Assembly: GCA_946699065.1 (NCBI GenBank)
Contig: CAMPDV010000192.1
Coordinates: 248,001-312,000, forward strand
Direction: 5' to 3'
DNA length: 64,000 nt
From: Loxodes magnus
Taxonomy: Eukaryota > Ciliophora > Karyorelictea > Loxodida > Loxodidae
Shown: positions 11,340 to 23,979 of the stretch, one piece after another
Layout of the letters: every line of letters starts with the position of its first letter
Numbering within the stretch: the first letter of the stretch is position 1
Program-made: the position numbers and the translations under genes
The notes under the pieces: model-generated
Database searches by the model: none
Seen by the model: only the letters and a program-made list of their open reading frames with translations
What the model was told of the DNA's origin: nothing

Positions 11340-13400
11340 ATTATAGATGGAATTGAAACTAAAACTTTATCCAGGAATTCATCATTTAAAACGATTTTGT
11401 CATTTTTTCAATTAATGAAACATTCGCAAAGAATAGTTTGACCTGCTAAAATACATGGATTTCTGACCTATAATAAAATGCTAATGGGAGAGAAGGTATT
11501 TGTATATTGGTTAAAAAGAACTAAGCACACGTCAAATAATTTAAGAGGTTGATGGAGAGCCCTCACTCAGAGCTTGCAAAATAAAACTTGACAATATACT
11601 CTTCACTTCCTACTACATACGAGATAACATCAAGACAACAGATATGAAAGATGAAGCTTATGTCATTCTTAATGAAATAACCAATGAGCTTCCTATTAAT
11701 GGTCACATCCTCCTTGGTGACTTAAATGCAATACTAGATTTCGGTAGAAATCCTCTTACTAACTACAATAATCTACACGACTAAAACAGTTTATATTATA
11801 GAATGACTTGTAGATAACCAATAACCCTATAGATAATACTACATTCATAGAGTTAGATATCAATATTACTGCAATGACTATATATAGGCAACCCAACACT
11901 TAAATATTGATTAATTCAATAATTTCTACACACTCTATGATCAACTAATCACTGATCATATTCCTATATCGGTCTAACTAGCAATGCAACCGAGAATGTC
12001 CCAAAATAACAGCAATTACTTTATAAAATAGATAAGCTACTTGATCATATGGACAGATTAAATAACTAAAATGAGTTTTAAGAAAATTTTCTTTTTTTTT
12101 GACTGTATATTAAGATAACTTAGATTTATAATATAATTTCATCACGAATTTACTTTAGAATAGTGCATTGAACACTTTAGAAATAGTTAAATAAAATACT
12201 AATTACAATAAACTCTCTAAGGATATCATCATGAAATATATAGCTGCGAAAAGAGAAAATTAGAAGTACAAGAGGCTGCTATTTATGCAAGGAAGAGTCA
12301 ATAAAGTAAGCCAATTCTATAATAGAAAAGTTAGAAGCAAATATATACAATCTAATTGGAAGTGGAAAAAACTCCAGACTAAAGGCAAGTTTCTCAAATT
12401 CAATGGGAACTAGCGAATGATGTTCTGATCAAGCGAAAAAATTATCAATTCTAAAATAAAGAATTAAATGAATTTTAACAAGAACTATAGGACTCTTTTA
12501 TTGATAATTGAGAAACTTTTGTACTTAACAAGCATTAAATATATTAATTAATTAATTTCAACTAAAAAAGTTTTTGGACCGGAAACTCCTTTCCAATTGC
12601 ACGACCCGATGCTCTCTTTTTATGGAATAACGGGGATATCCTGTTGTACTCCAGACACAGCTGCTAGGGAGCTCCATCGCTATGAGCAGCCAGGCTTCAA
12701 GCCCCTACCAAGAGCGGATAATCTCAAAGACAGTGTTCCCTTTCAAAAATGACTCTGACCAGGGACTTTCTCAGCGACAGGAAAGGAACTTGTTCCTAGC
12801 CATAAAGCCAGAAAGTTTAGTACAAAAGGTTATTCTCAATTCACACCATCTTTCAATTGTAAAACATTAAATATATTACATAGAAGCAACTTGAGTTCAG
12901 TAAACAATAACAGATCTCAATTATAAAGATTCATAAATTATCAATTATCCATCTTCTCCCTTAAAAAATTTTGAACTTTTCAAATTTTAAGAAATATAAG
13001 AAATCGTTGAGCATATTTTAAACGGAAAGGCAGCTGGGTCCGAAGGAATTAAGAGTGAACACATCATGTATGCTGGAAAAGAGATACTGATAATAATGCA
13101 CTGTTCATCAATAATATGTTAAGAATCTAAAGAATTCCATAAAAGTTGAATACCTCTATCATTATCTCTATTTTAAAGAAAGGTAGTAAAAAAAACTAAA
13201 AACCAATTTCAATTATTGATACTATACTGAAAATCTATGGCCAGACTTTAACAGAAAAAACTTATAAAATTCTTTAAGAGCGTAACGTCATACATCCAGC
13301 TTAAATAAGATTCCTCAAGAAGAGAAAAATAGCTTACTAAATATGATCATTGAAGCAGATTATTGACCTCTATTAAAGTGAAGAAAAATCTAAACAAATA
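11340..13400 (+). pseudogene. LINE ORF2 with endonuclease and reverse transcriptase, SINE-interrupted
   Basis: The APE-type endonuclease signature is clear: GHILLGDLNAILDFGRN at about 11695-11750, preceded by FTSYYIRDNIKTTDM. After about 1 kb of decayed sequence, the reverse transcriptase fingers appear as GKAAGSEGIKSEHIMYAG (about 13025-13080), followed by SILKKGSKKNQKPISIIDT. The later motifs A-C are absent, so the copy is truncated at about 13400. A SINE-like element (12547-12864) is inserted between the two domains. Several TGAs occur in frame, so it is not functional. In an active element this protein would nick target DNA and prime reverse transcription from it. Confidence 0.75.
12547..12864 (-). 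mobile_element. SINE-like element, copy 1
   Basis: This is a relatively GC-rich element (near half G+C) in very AT-rich surroundings. A perfect 14-bp target-site duplication, CATTAAATATATTA, flanks it at 12533-12546 and 12865-12878. The left end is a variable ATTAATTAATT tract, taken as the 3' tail, so the element is placed on the minus strand. The sharp 5' end starts AATTGAAAGATGG on that strand. It sits inside a LINE ORF2. The 62-codon standard-code frame inside it is not conserved as a protein under the ciliate code. Confidence 0.8.
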
Positions 13401-13419
13401 TGGTTATATTTTAATATAA

Positions 13420-13910
13420 GAGAAAAAATTAAGATAATAAATTAATATAAAATGACAATTATATCTGAGATAGTAATGTTATAAATTATCTTCTTTATTA
13501 TTAAAAATCTCTCATAGATAAAAAAGGTTTTAGCAATTTAAGAAAAAAAGAACAAAAAATTTATCTGATTTTAATTTTAAAAGATATACATTTTTTATTA
13601 ATTTATTATAAATTAATAAAAAATTTAATAAAAATTTTCAAAATTTTATTATTATTTTTATTAAAAAGAAAAAAATTTATTGAAGGTTATAAATATATAA
13701 TTTAAGTAAAAAGAGTTTAATTTAATTTAATTATAAATAAAGAGTCATATTAAAGCTAAAATATCTCTAAATTTTAGGTTCAAAATTAATTATTTAATTG
13801 TATCTGCTTAATATAATATATATTAATAAAAATTAATATGCTTTATATCAAAAAATTTTAACAGTTTTTACCTTATATTAAATCTTTTTTAATTAGTTTT
13901 TAAATAAAAG
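13420..13910. other. AT-rich spacer
   Basis: No homology was recognised between the truncated LINE and RING gene A. Confidence 0.45.
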
Positions 13911-13916
13911 TTAATT

Positions 13917-15264
13917 TCATTTTATAAAATATATATAAGGAATCTATCCATTTGAACTATCTGTACCATTATTTGAATCTTCTCCTTCAAATTTTGTTTT
14001 TTTTAAATTTACTTTTATTTCTTAAGAACTTACTTCGCTATGGAGTGAATTTTTATAGCATGACTTTTCACTTTTTAAAAGTAACTTAATACTGTAAATC
14101 TAATTCTATTCAATTTGTATTTATTTATCAAACAATATTTTCTCAATTTTATTTTAATCATCTTTATTTTTTATTTCAACTGTTTTATCTAAATTAAAAA
14201 TAATCTCTGACTAAGTGCTTTCTCCCTTTAAAATTTTTAGTTCTTACACTTAAAGAATACTACCTACGTATGATGGTACAAATTATGCTATTCCACATAA
14301 TTTAGTATTTTTATTAGTTTTAAAACTTATGCAATCATAATTTTTGCCTGAAATAGCCCACCCCTTTGATAAATTTTCTAAATTATCTAATCTTTTTATT
14401 TCAATTAAATGATTCTCATCGAATTTATTAAATTCGTCTATTTTAATTTAAACCTTAATCATATTTTATAGTTATTTCATAATTTCTTAAAGTTGTTCTT
14501 CTAAAATTTCATAACTTAAATTCATTTAGAATTCTAATAAGGCTCCTTTTTAAATTTCGATTTCAGCTTATTCATATCTATGAGAAATTTATTAATATTA
14601 TTTTTTTATTTTCTTGGAATTATTAAAATATTTTAATTCTTTAATTTAGTTTTTCTATTTCATTTTATATTAATAACTTTTTCTAGTCTGAAGTATCTTT
14701 AAGATATTTTTCTTTTTCATCAAATAAATTTATTATATCTTTTATTGTTTTATCCTTCAATTAAATTAATTTTTAGCTAGAAGTGTTATAGAAACTTTCA
14801 AGCTGATTATAATTTTCTTGGGTTTTATCTAATCTTTAATGCAACTCTTCTTTTTAAAAAAGTATTTGCTTATTCAAATTTACAATATTTGGTTTCATTT
14901 CTTCAAAAATTTTTTAAACATATTAGACATCATGCTATTAATGATCACTGACTATGCATTTGAAGCATATTTATTATTTATCTTATTTACATCAAAATTC
15001 TTACTTTTCAGTATGTTTCTGACATTATAAATATTCTTATTCTTATTAATTTTAAAGTAATTAAATAATAGCGAAATTATTGGGTAATTAATCCGGCTGT
15101 TGATTAAACTTTTTTTAATCTAGAGGACAAGTAATTTGGTTTTAGAGGCTATAAATCTACTTAAGACATTCGATACATACCAAATGACCACATGGCAATG
15201 ATTTTGGAATTCTTTTCTAGATATCAATATTATTTAAACAAATAGGACACTCCAAATTCTACAT
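13917..15264 (-). pseudogene. RING/B-box/coiled-coil/PHR gene, copy A
   Basis: Predicted TRIM-like E3 ubiquitin ligase. Residues 6-50 hold a C3HC4-type RING (ECPICLNNIDI, LPCGHLVCIECL, CPLD). Residues about 80-105 form a B-box (CQKHTEKQEF, CFKC, then H residues). A Lys/Glu/Gln-rich coiled coil follows. The C-terminus is a PHR-like domain (GWAISGKNYDCISF, KLCGIAQF, IYSIKLLL, NGTDSSNGQIPY) ending in TGA at 13917-13919. Two lesions are visible. A TGA at 14992-14994 replaces an aromatic residue just before a B-box Cys (codon 91). A one-base deletion after LIDM in the coiled coil shifts the frame; the PHR part is then open to the end. Long stretches are identical to copy B, so duplication or conversion was recent. 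Confidence 0.8.
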
Positions 15265-15269
15265 TATTA

Positions 15270-16435
15270 AATTACAATAATTTATAATATTTAATAACTT
15301 TATTTCCTTATAAAAATATTAAAATTAAAATAATTATATTTATAACTTAGATGTATTATCTTTTAAAAGTTAAAACTAAATAAAAGAAATATTATTTTCA
15401 AATGTTATAAATTAAATTACGATACAATTTACTTTTTCGAACATTTTTAAGTTATTGCAATAAAAATTTTTATTTAATGAAAAATTATAATTTTATTAAA
15501 GCTAAGTAATAGTTCTATTGCAAGCTTCTATAGGCTGTTTAATTTTTAATATTTGTGGATTTATTTAAAATTAATTTTTAAATAAATTATAAATTTAGAA
15601 ATTTTAATTAAACACTTTAAATAAAAAGATTCTTTTCACATTTAATAGAACCATATGTTCAAACTAAAAATTTAAAAACTATTTAAAAAATTTTAATTTT
15701 TATATTCTAATTTTCATTAAAATCTAAATTTCTAGCGTAATTTTCACTGCTTATTAAAAAAATTATATTTTTAAATTGACAGAATAAATCAAAATAATGA
15801 TTAAAAAGATAAAATTTTATAAGAAATTATGAGTTTAAAACTGAAAATTATTTATTTGCAGAAAGTTTACTAATTAATAAAAAAGCATTAGAATAAAAAT
15901 TAAAAAAGAAGTTTTGTTAACGCTATGTATAATAAAATTTAGAATTAAAATTACTTAATATTTAAATTAATAAAACTATAAAATACTAAAGAAATAAAAC
16001 TATTAAAAAGATAAAATAAAAATATTTAATTAATAAAAATAATTATTATTATTTTTAATTTTTAAGAAAAGTTAAACTCATACTGATTTCTTTTCTTTGA
16101 ACGGTCTATTTAGGAATATAATAAGAAATATTACTAATACATTTCTGCAAATCATGATCACTACAAGTAATGAATACATACTCCATCTCATTAATTTAAG
16201 CAATTTTCAATACCAGAAAATCTTCTAAATTTGTTCTCTTCATTGAATCCAATCAACCATTATAAGTTTGGAAGTATAATCAGAAATTCAAAATCTTATT
16301 TTCACTGATTATTTTACTTAAAAATTTAAATAAAGGAAAGATAATTAAGACTAAGATTTTAAATATTGTAAAATATATACTGATTAAATAAGAAACTTTA
16401 AAATTCATAATTTTATAGCTTAACATATTTTATTA
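15270..16435. other. AT-rich spacer, weak coding remnant at 16075-16265
   Basis: Mostly A/T runs. On the minus strand at about 16075-16330 two adjoining frames read protein-like stretches (LIILPNLQWLIGFNEENK; EYVFITCSDHDLQKCISN) joined by a frame change. I could not assign a family. Confidence 0.3.
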
Positions 16436-16439
16436 ATGT

Positions 16440-16959
16440 GGCGCCGCCTTTATTTGACTTGTCACTTTTTATTTTATAAAAAGTCTCATGAATATTCGTT
16501 TAAATTAATGAAATTGCTCATTTCTCCTCCAGATTCATATTCTTGAATAGCATATCTGCTGCTGCAATGATATCCTTTCTTTATCATTCGTATTTTATTC
16601 CAATTTCGGTCTTTTCCAAGCTCTTGCTTTGTTCTTTCTTTTGAGTGTCTTTTATTTGGTAGAGTCATTTATATCCGCTAGTCATTTTTTTCTTATTAGG
16701 TTACTTTCATATGTACAATAAATCTTAGTTAGCTTTTTACAGAATTTTAAATTACTCTTTTTGCAATTTTTGGTATCTGTATTTTATTATATATTCTAGC
16801 CTTTTGAAGAATCATCATATAATAAGTCTTCTTTTTATTTGCGGAATTATGTATGCACTGAATCCTATAGTTTTTTCTTAGTCTATAACAGTAATTTAAT
16901 CAAAGTATATTATTGTTATTTAGGAGATTATTTTAGGTGGATTGCTTCTTAGGTACCAT
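16440..16959 (-). pseudogene. LINE ORF1 (beta type), decayed
   Basis: The ATG at 16959 opens MVPKKQSTQNNLLNNNN, the typical beta start, preceded by TATAAATAAA. The frame meets TGA after about 20 codons and the rest is only weakly ORF1-like. A 60-codon standard-code frame at 16486-16668 lies in the decayed 3' half and has no visible domain. Confidence 0.55.
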
Positions 16960-17248
16960 TTTATTTATATAATTTTATAATTATTATCAACAGAGGAAGG
17001 ATATGCTGAAACAAAATCTAAAGTAAAATATAGGAAAATAAATCCGATAATTTTTTAGATCACTTGAAAAAACTGCTGAGAGAGTTTTAGATAGAAAATG
17101 CCAAATTTACTTAATTGATAATTAAAATTTAGCATTAATTAACAAACTTGCATAATAAGATAGAATAACTATACTATTTTTACATATCTTTGGAATTTTA
17201 GCAGTCTATTTCTGAATAGTCTGGTTAAGCTTATTATTATGATATAAA

Positions 17249-18022
17249 ATGACACCTAAAAAATAGCAAACTTCAACTAGACCAACAAAGTATAATAAGA
17301 AAAATAAATAAATCTTTAACATCTATTAATGCGAATCTTAAACTCTAATGGTCAGTTCAAGTGCTTTCAAACAAAGCCTGCGTTTTGGTTTAGCAAATCG
17401 TTTAACTAAAACATGAAAATGGCTGATTAAAATAAGATATCATAAGTAGGCCTTTGTATCAGCAATTATACACAATAATTCTACATTTTAATATAGACTA
17501 CTATGAATAAATTCGGAAAAGTAATAGGAAATTCAAAGTAAGATGAAAACGATCCTATGGATATAGTAGACAGTGACAGAAGAAAACAACTAAGCATTAA
17601 TCTATATATATTGAAGACAAAAAGTAAGGTTTTGATATGCAAGGAGACATATTATAAGGTAAAAAGTGTTGGAGATTTTAGGAAAAAAGGAAAGCAGAAG
17701 AACAAAAACTTAAAATAAAATATTTAAAATATGATGCTCAAGAGAAGCAAATATCTATAGAAGGAAAGAACAACAAATCCTATAAAAAATACCTTAGATA
17801 CTAATGGAAGCAAGAGAATGGCTCAAAAGACAATAATGGATTCAACGTAGGAAAGTTTATGCAGGCAAGTCTCAGTGGAAGCAAGAAAAAAGTAAGGCAA
17901 GACATAATATAAGTTCAATTTGAAGAAGAAGACTATTATTAAGAATTAACTCATTTTTTAAACTAATATTTGACTAACCAAATAAAGATGAAGTTATTTT
18001 AATAAATTATGCTATGTTAATT
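17249..18022 (+). pseudogene. LINE ORF1 (beta type), decayed
   Basis: It starts MTPKKQQTSTRPTK after GATATAAA. It is interrupted by TGA after about 55 codons and then by frame changes. A remnant of the zinc-knuckle region appears near 17630-17680, with most Cys/His lost. The end (LTNQIKMKLF) matches the end of the copy at 61438-62040. It lies head to head with the minus-strand copy at 16440-16959, about 290 bp apart. Confidence 0.6.
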
Positions 18023-18029
18023 TATTTTT

Positions 18030-18570
18030 TTAAATGGATGTTGAGCTCTAGTTAACTAAGTAGATAATCCGATGTAGTGTATTCTTCATTGCAAGTACTC
18101 TTGTAATACATGACATCTCGGATAATAAGGATGTGCACTTTGTGTGATAAGCCTTTTTATTTGAGGATTCTTTCCATCGATACGAGAATCTGACTAAGAG
18201 CACTGAAATTCAAGTCTCAGATTTATCCTGTCTTTACGTGTCGTTAAACTGGTCGGAAATTAGAAAAAACCTAAAGATATGACTGAGATCAGAAATAATT
18301 TTTATTTAGATAAATTTAATTCGAATGTGGCATTTGATACAAGAAGCGAATTATCCTATAACCCCTTTTAACTCCTACCTTCTAATGGAATCAATGGAAA
18401 TTAGAGAAAGAAGTTAAATCAATTTTTATTGAAAAATGGAGAAAATTGGAAAATAAGAGCTAAGAGAGCAGGTGAAGCTAGAACATTACTAAATTTTATT
18501 GTTAATAAAATTTAGCTTCTTTTATTAATCATAGTGAACTTAATAAAGGTGAATTCACGTTAATATATTA
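18030..18570 (+). repeat. 3' region of ORF1 element, diverged from group A
   Basis: It begins AAATGGATGTTGAGCTC, comparable to the AATGGATGTCGG start of group A blocks. It keeps scattered matches (ATTGC.AGTA.TCT.G) for about 150 bp. It ends with AATAAAGGTGAATTCACG, a terminus also seen at about 27495 and 37752. This looks like the 3' end of the plus-strand ORF1 element at 17249. Confidence 0.5.
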
Positions 18571-18589
18571 TTTATAAATAAATATGATT

Positions 18590-18995
18590 TTATAGCGCGT
18601 AGCATCTCGTTGGCGTACAACTCTTTCAATATTAATATTTAATTCTAAAAAGTGTTCTCAAACTTCTTTGTTGTAATTCTAGCTGTTCAATGAATCACGT
18701 CAGCTTATCTAAATAGGGAATCTGCCTATTAAAGATTATTCTCGAATCTTAAACCAAATGCTCCAATCTTTATGAATAAGATCCAAATAAGAGGTAGTAA
18801 TTAATAATAGGCACGTCAGTCAAACTTTTATACAGATAGCGAGAACTGTATGACAAGTTTGGCTTGCTTCTTTCAAAATTGTCCACCCTTCCCCGTGATA
18901 GCATCTAGTGCGAAAATGCTCGCAATACAGTATATACTGCAACAGCATACCTACTTATTCTCCTGACCACAGTTGACATCCATTTTATTACATAA
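18590..18995 (-). repeat. 3'-terminal hairpin element, group A, copy 2
   Basis: Full-length relative of 2490-2910 with the same inner end (GACATCCATTTTATTA). The stem-loop at 18593-18625 is weakened at its base. The tail reads TAAATAAATAT on the plus strand. It abuts the 3' terminus of the plus-strand element at 18030-18570. Confidence 0.7.
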
Positions 18996-18999
18996 TAAC

Positions 19000-19380
19000 A
19001 CTAAAATCAAAAATTTTCGTTTTAATAAGTTGCTCGACCCAGGTATTTAGTAATTTACTTAACAAATTCATTTTATTTTTATTAATTCAAATTATAGCAA
19101 CCCAAAATCTTGTATTTTGAGGTTTTTATGGATCTACTCGTGCTTATCCTTTGAGTTTAAAATTTCTTTTTAATAAAAAGAAGAATTTTATTTAAAGCAA
19201 ATAGATTCAAAATTATTACCATCTAATTATTGAAAACAAATAATAAATAAAAATAATAATTATCTACAAAGTTTAATCAAATTTGAAATATAAAAAAACT
19301 TTTATAATAAAGCTTTAAAATAAATATATAGCACTAAAAATATATTTTATCCTTTTTATTAATATTATTTACTATCATTT
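19000..19380. other. AT-rich spacer
   Basis: No recognised feature. A short GC-richer stretch near 19030-19140 has no match elsewhere in the window. Confidence 0.4.
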
Positions 19381-19391
19381 GCAATATAATT

Positions 19392-19721
19392 TATTTATTT
19401 ATTTTAACTACAGGAGTTTTTGAGGCCAGAAACTCCTTTCCAGATAGAAGACTTGATGCTCTCTTTTTAAGCATTATGGGGATTATGGGGATATCCAATA
19501 ATGTTCCAGACACAGCTGCTAGGGAACTTCATCGCATGAGCAGTTAGACTTCATTATCCTACCAAGAGAGGATAATCTCGAAGACAGCATTCCCTTCAGA
19601 AATTGACTCTGGCCAGGAAATTTCTCAGCGACAGGAAAGGAATTTGTTCCTAGCCATAAAACCAGAAATTTTAATCAAGAAGGCCAATCTCAGCCCCACC
19701 ATCTTTTAATTATGTAATTTG
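19392..19721 (-). mobile_element. SINE-like element, copy 2
   Basis: The duplicated target AATATAATT lies at 19383-19391 and 19722-19730. The tail end reads TTATTTATTTATT on the plus strand, so the tail is AAAT-type in this copy. This is the most diverged of the five copies, with small insertions (GGGGATTATGGGGATATCC) and several substitutions. Confidence 0.75.
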
Positions 19722-19953
19722 AATATAATTAGTAAAGTTTTCATAAATCACCATATTTTAAATTTAATAAAATATTCTATTACTTCTTTTTAAATAAATA
19801 TAAAATGAACAAAATAGATTTTTAATTTTTCCAATATTAAGAAAAATTCTAAAAATATATAAATAAAAATAAACAATATTGCATTGAAATTCTTTAAAAA
19901 TATTCTATCATTTGCAAAAAGTTATAATTTTTATTACTGTAATTTACTTGCAA

Positions 19954-21330
19954 ATGTAAAGTTTAGAATGTCCTATTTGTTTAAATAAAATTGATGTCTA
20001 GAAAAGAATTCCAAAATCATTGCCATGTGGTCATTTGGTATGTATTGAATGTCTTAAGTAGATTTATAGCCTCTAAAATAAGATAATTTGTCCTCTAGAT
20101 TAAAAAAAGTTTAATCAACAACCGGATTAATTACCCAACAATTTCGCTATTATTTAAATACTTTAGTTCTAATAAGAAGAAGAAAACTTATAATGTCAGA
20201 AACATGCTGAAAAGTAAGAATTTTATTGCAAATAAGATAAAAAATAAGGTTGCTTTAAATGTATGTTTAATGAACACTGATAGCATGATGTCTAATATGC
20301 CTATAAAATTTTCGAAGAAATGAAACCAAAAATTGCAAATTTGAATAAATGAATCCTTAAATAAAAAGATTAAGTTTAATTGAACTTAAATAAAGCATAA
20401 GAAACTTATAATCAACTTTAAAGCTTTTGCGATGCTTCTAACTAAAAATTGATTTAATTAAAGGATAAAACAATAAAAGAGATAAAAAAATTATTTGATG
20501 AAAAATAAAAATACCTTAATGATATTTCGAACTAAAAGAAGCAGATAATAAAAAGTGAAATAGAAAACCTAAATTAAAGGATTAAAATATTTTAATAATT
20601 CTAAGAAAATAAAAAAAACAACATTAATACATTTCTTGAAGATATGCAATAAGTAGAAAGAGAAATTGCAAATGGAGTTGGACAAGAATTTTAATTGAAA
20701 TTGAGCTATGAAATTTAAGAAGAAAAAATTTAAGAATTTTAAAAATAGTTATAAAGCTTTATTATAATATAAGTAGAAGCAATCTAGTTTAATAGATTTG
20801 ATGAGAATAATTAAATTGAAATAAAAAGATTAGATAATTTAGAAAATTTATCAAAGGGGTGGGCTATTTCAGGCAAAAATTATGATTGTATAAGTTTTAA
20901 AACTAATAAAAATACATAATTATGCGGTATAGCTCAATTTGCACCATCGTAAATAGGTAGCACTCTTTAAATAAAAGAACTAAAAATTTTAAAGGGAGAG
21001 AGCACTAAATCAGAGATAATTTATAATTTAAATAAAATAGTTGAAATAACAAATCAAGATGATCAAAATAAAATTGAGAAAATTTTGTTTGATAAAGAAA
21101 TTTAAATTGAATAGAATTAGATTTACACTATTAAGTTACTTTTGAAAGGAGAAAAACACTGTTACTTTAGTTAACATTATAACGAAGTAAGTTGCTAAGA
21201 AATAAAAATAAATTTTCACGAAACAAAATTTGAAGGAGGAGATTCAAATAATAAAACATATAGTACAATAGGATAGATTCCATATTTATATTTCATTAAA
21301 TGGAATTAATTTCTTAATAAATTTAATTGA
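19954..21330 (+). pseudogene. RING/B-box/coiled-coil/PHR gene, copy B
   Basis: A 459-codon frame with no frameshift but two premature TGAs: codon 109 (20278-20280) and codon 133 (20350-20352). Both lie where copy A has Gln (TAA or CAA). All domains remain: RING (ECPICLNKIDV, LPCGHLVCIECL, CPLD), B-box (CQKHAEKQEFYC, CFKC), coiled coil, and PHR (GWAISGKNYDCISF, QLCGIAQF, IYTIKLLL). The stop that ends copies A and C is TGG here, so the tail extends to the next TGA by a few residues. If UGA were suppressed the protein would be whole; otherwise it is a young pseudogene. RING ligases of this design transfer ubiquitin, with PHR as the substrate-binding end. Confidence 0.8.
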
Positions 21331-21640
21331 AAAGATAAAATTATAGGTAAAAATATGATCTAAATATATTAAACTACATAACTTATATATGAAATTTATA
21401 CTATTCCTAATTAAATTCCTAATTTTTAAACTAAAATTTAAGTATTTTTAGCTTTTAATAACTTATTATTTTTTTAAATATTTAATTTAATTTTTTCTTT
21501 GATTTTATATTTTTTTATTAAAAAATATTTTTTTTAGTACAATCATTAGTATGCAAAATATAATATAATTTAATTTAAAAATTTATAATATATTAATTTA
21601 AAATTAAATCTCTTAAAATTAACTTAAGATAATTTTTATG

Positions 21641-22480
21641 TTTGTGGAAAAATTTGATACTTCAGTAAAGGATTCTTCCCTACTCCAAAAAAACAGGAGT
21701 CAAAAACTTATAACACTAAGGGGAGCAAAAGAAGCTTTGAAGGCGACACATTCATTAACACCAACGTCAGATGAGAGGCCGATGAAGTAAACTAAGTCTG
21801 CTTTACATAAGAAGGTCTCAGCGTTTAATCCCTTAGGCTAGATGAGCATGGAATAGCTCATACAGGTAGTACTAGGTAGGAGAATTCGAAGCTAGTCGAG
21901 CACACCTAGCCTTGATTACAAGATAATTTAGACCTCAGGATTGCAAATCAAGAGAGGAAATTGGACACTCTATGGAAATATTAGCAAGAACAGTTCAATC
22001 AGACAAACTCCTAAGGGCAGAGGATTAAAGATTAAAGCTAGTAGATTGAAATCCTCTTATAAAGCTAGAAAAGCTTTCAAGATCAGAAAATTCTAATAGA
22101 CTAAAACGCAAACTCATATAAGATGGAGATAGAAAAAACTACATTAGAAACAAAGAAAATAGAAAAAAGATCTATTCAAGGAAATTTTGTTTCTATTGCA
22201 AAATTTAACTATATCTGTTGAAGAATTGTGGCGAATTTAAAAAGGTGAAAGAATGATTGAGGAGGAGGAAAATAGAAAAGTAAATAAGAAAGAACAAGAA
22301 CTAAATTTGGTATAGGGAAATCGGAGAAGTCTTCAGATTGAAAAAAAACTTAAATCAGAAGAACTTGGGCTTACAGCTGAAAAAAGTTATGATAGCAGAA
22401 GATGAACTAGAAGGACAAGATCCTGAATATTATAGCATAAAAAGCTAGGCAATCGAAACTTTAAAACATTTACTTAGTGA
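21641..22480 (+). pseudogene. LINE ORF1 (alpha type), decayed
   Basis: The N-terminal pattern VKDSSLLQKNRSQ is a frame-shifted form of the alpha start. RPMKQTKSALHKKVSAFNPLGQ with SMEQLIQVVL then matches the alpha core KSALHQEVSE..PSGQ.S.EQLIKVV. A zinc-knuckle relic (CFYC ... C, His lost) lies near 22185-22230. Frameshifts and TGAs are frequent. Confidence 0.6.
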
Positions 22481-22499
22481 TAATCTATCAGACACCACA

Positions 22500-23221
22500 T
22501 TCAATTTTCATAATAATAATTATTAATTAGCATGATTCCACCTATATTCGGCTCATCAGAAATAAAATTTAATGTTGAATCAAAGCATTAACTTAAAATT
22601 TGCTTGGATGTGTCTATTATAAGTATTGATTATTTTTATTTTTTCTTTTTAATAGTATCCGATAGGCCTATTCTCATTAATTTCTTATAAAATTAATTAA
22701 TTGCATAATAGATATTCTGGAGATTCTTTGTTTAGTTGGATTTTTTCCCTGTAAATTTTTTCTCCTAAATTTCAATGAAGTCTAAATATATTTTCCCATT
22801 AATTTTCTAAGATTCTCCTTTCTTTTAGTCTAAATTGGAAAAAATTCAGCATTTTATGATCTGGCCTCTTTGCAATATCAGCATCTAATTAACTTCCAAT
22901 AGGGGATATAATTTATCGTAGGTTGTTGCTCCACATTCATCGATATCTATTAGAGGAATATACTTTCCTTCATCTATGCGAATTGATTGCATTTTGTTTC
23001 TAATTAATCGATTCTGATATTCGTTACCTATTTATTTTCAGTTTTTTGTAGATTCATATTCATCATCAAATATTCAATTTTCCTTTTAAGCTCTTATACT
23101 CGTCTTAAAAGTTTGAAATTTCCTTATTGTATAATTTTGAGTTCTTAAAGTAATGCTTATTAATCGTAGTTTGGTTAAGATAAATCCTTCTAAGAAAAGA
23201 CATTTTCCAGAAATTTTCCAT
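22500..23221 (-). pseudogene. LINE ORF1 with TGA in the zinc knuckle
   Basis: The ATG at 23221 opens MENFWKMSFLRR, similar to MENFLQKN at 31817. Downstream, EQQPTINYIPYWK leads to a knuckle reading RC-stop-YCKE; the TGA is at 22878-22880. The same knuckle position is TGA in three other copies (27819-27821, 31485-31487, 37430-37432). The 3' end near 22500-22640 aligns with 27500-27600. Not functional under the ciliate code. Confidence 0.6.
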
Positions 23222-23276
23222 TTTATATTATCAAAATAAATTTAACTTTAGTTAAATAATAAATAAATAAATAAAT

Positions 23277-23560
23277 TTGATTATAGAGTGTGTAGCACCT
23301 CCTTGGTGGGCAGCTCTTTACATATCTCAATATATGTCCGTTTCTTCAAGTAAGCCTTCAGGTAATAGAAATTCTTCTCTTATTAGTTACATATCTTCCT
23401 CACTTTCCTCTATGATATCTCTTGTTCTTCTGTCTTCTATCTATCCACGCTTTATTAGATCTTTATTGCAAGCTTCTTTCTTACATATCTTACATATCTT
23501 ACTAATTTTCATTTCTAATACTTTTCTTCTTGATCAAGCTTTTATAAACTCATAAAAATT
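23277..23560 (-). repeat. LINE ORF2 C-terminus with hairpin, group C, copy 1
   Basis: Nearly the same sequence is at 47350-47640. The stem-loop lies at 23285-23317 with two changes from the common stem. The tail TAAATAAATAAATAAA lies to its left. On the minus strand one frame is an Arg/Glu-rich ORF2 C-terminus. The copy is 5'-truncated at about 280 bp, which is typical of LINE insertion. Confidence 0.7.
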
Positions 23561-23569
23561 AATAACTGA

Positions 23570-23975
23570 ACTTTATTTTAAATTTTATTACTTAAGATGT
23601 ATATTAAATTAATAATTTTATTTAATAAGATATAATTTTTAATTGAAAAGAAAATAAAAGCATTTTTGAACTATACAAAGTTATGTTTAGTTATATAAAC
23701 ATTATATAATTTTAATTATTTAACTATTTAAATTAAAGGATAATTTTCAATAAATTAAGTTTGCGTTGAAAATTATTAAGAAAAAACTTATTAAAAAACT
23801 TATTTTCAAATTAACTTTAAAATAATAATTAACAAAATAAGTTTTAAATACTGATAAAATTAAAGATAAATAGATTTTCAATATAATTGAATAACTTAGA
23901 AATAAAAACTATTCTTATTTTTTCAATTTATAACGAGAGTAAATTTCTATTTTATAAATATTAGACAAAAAATAA
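23570..23975. other. AT-rich spacer
   Basis: Nothing recognised. Confidence 0.4.
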
Positions 23976-23979
23976 AAAA

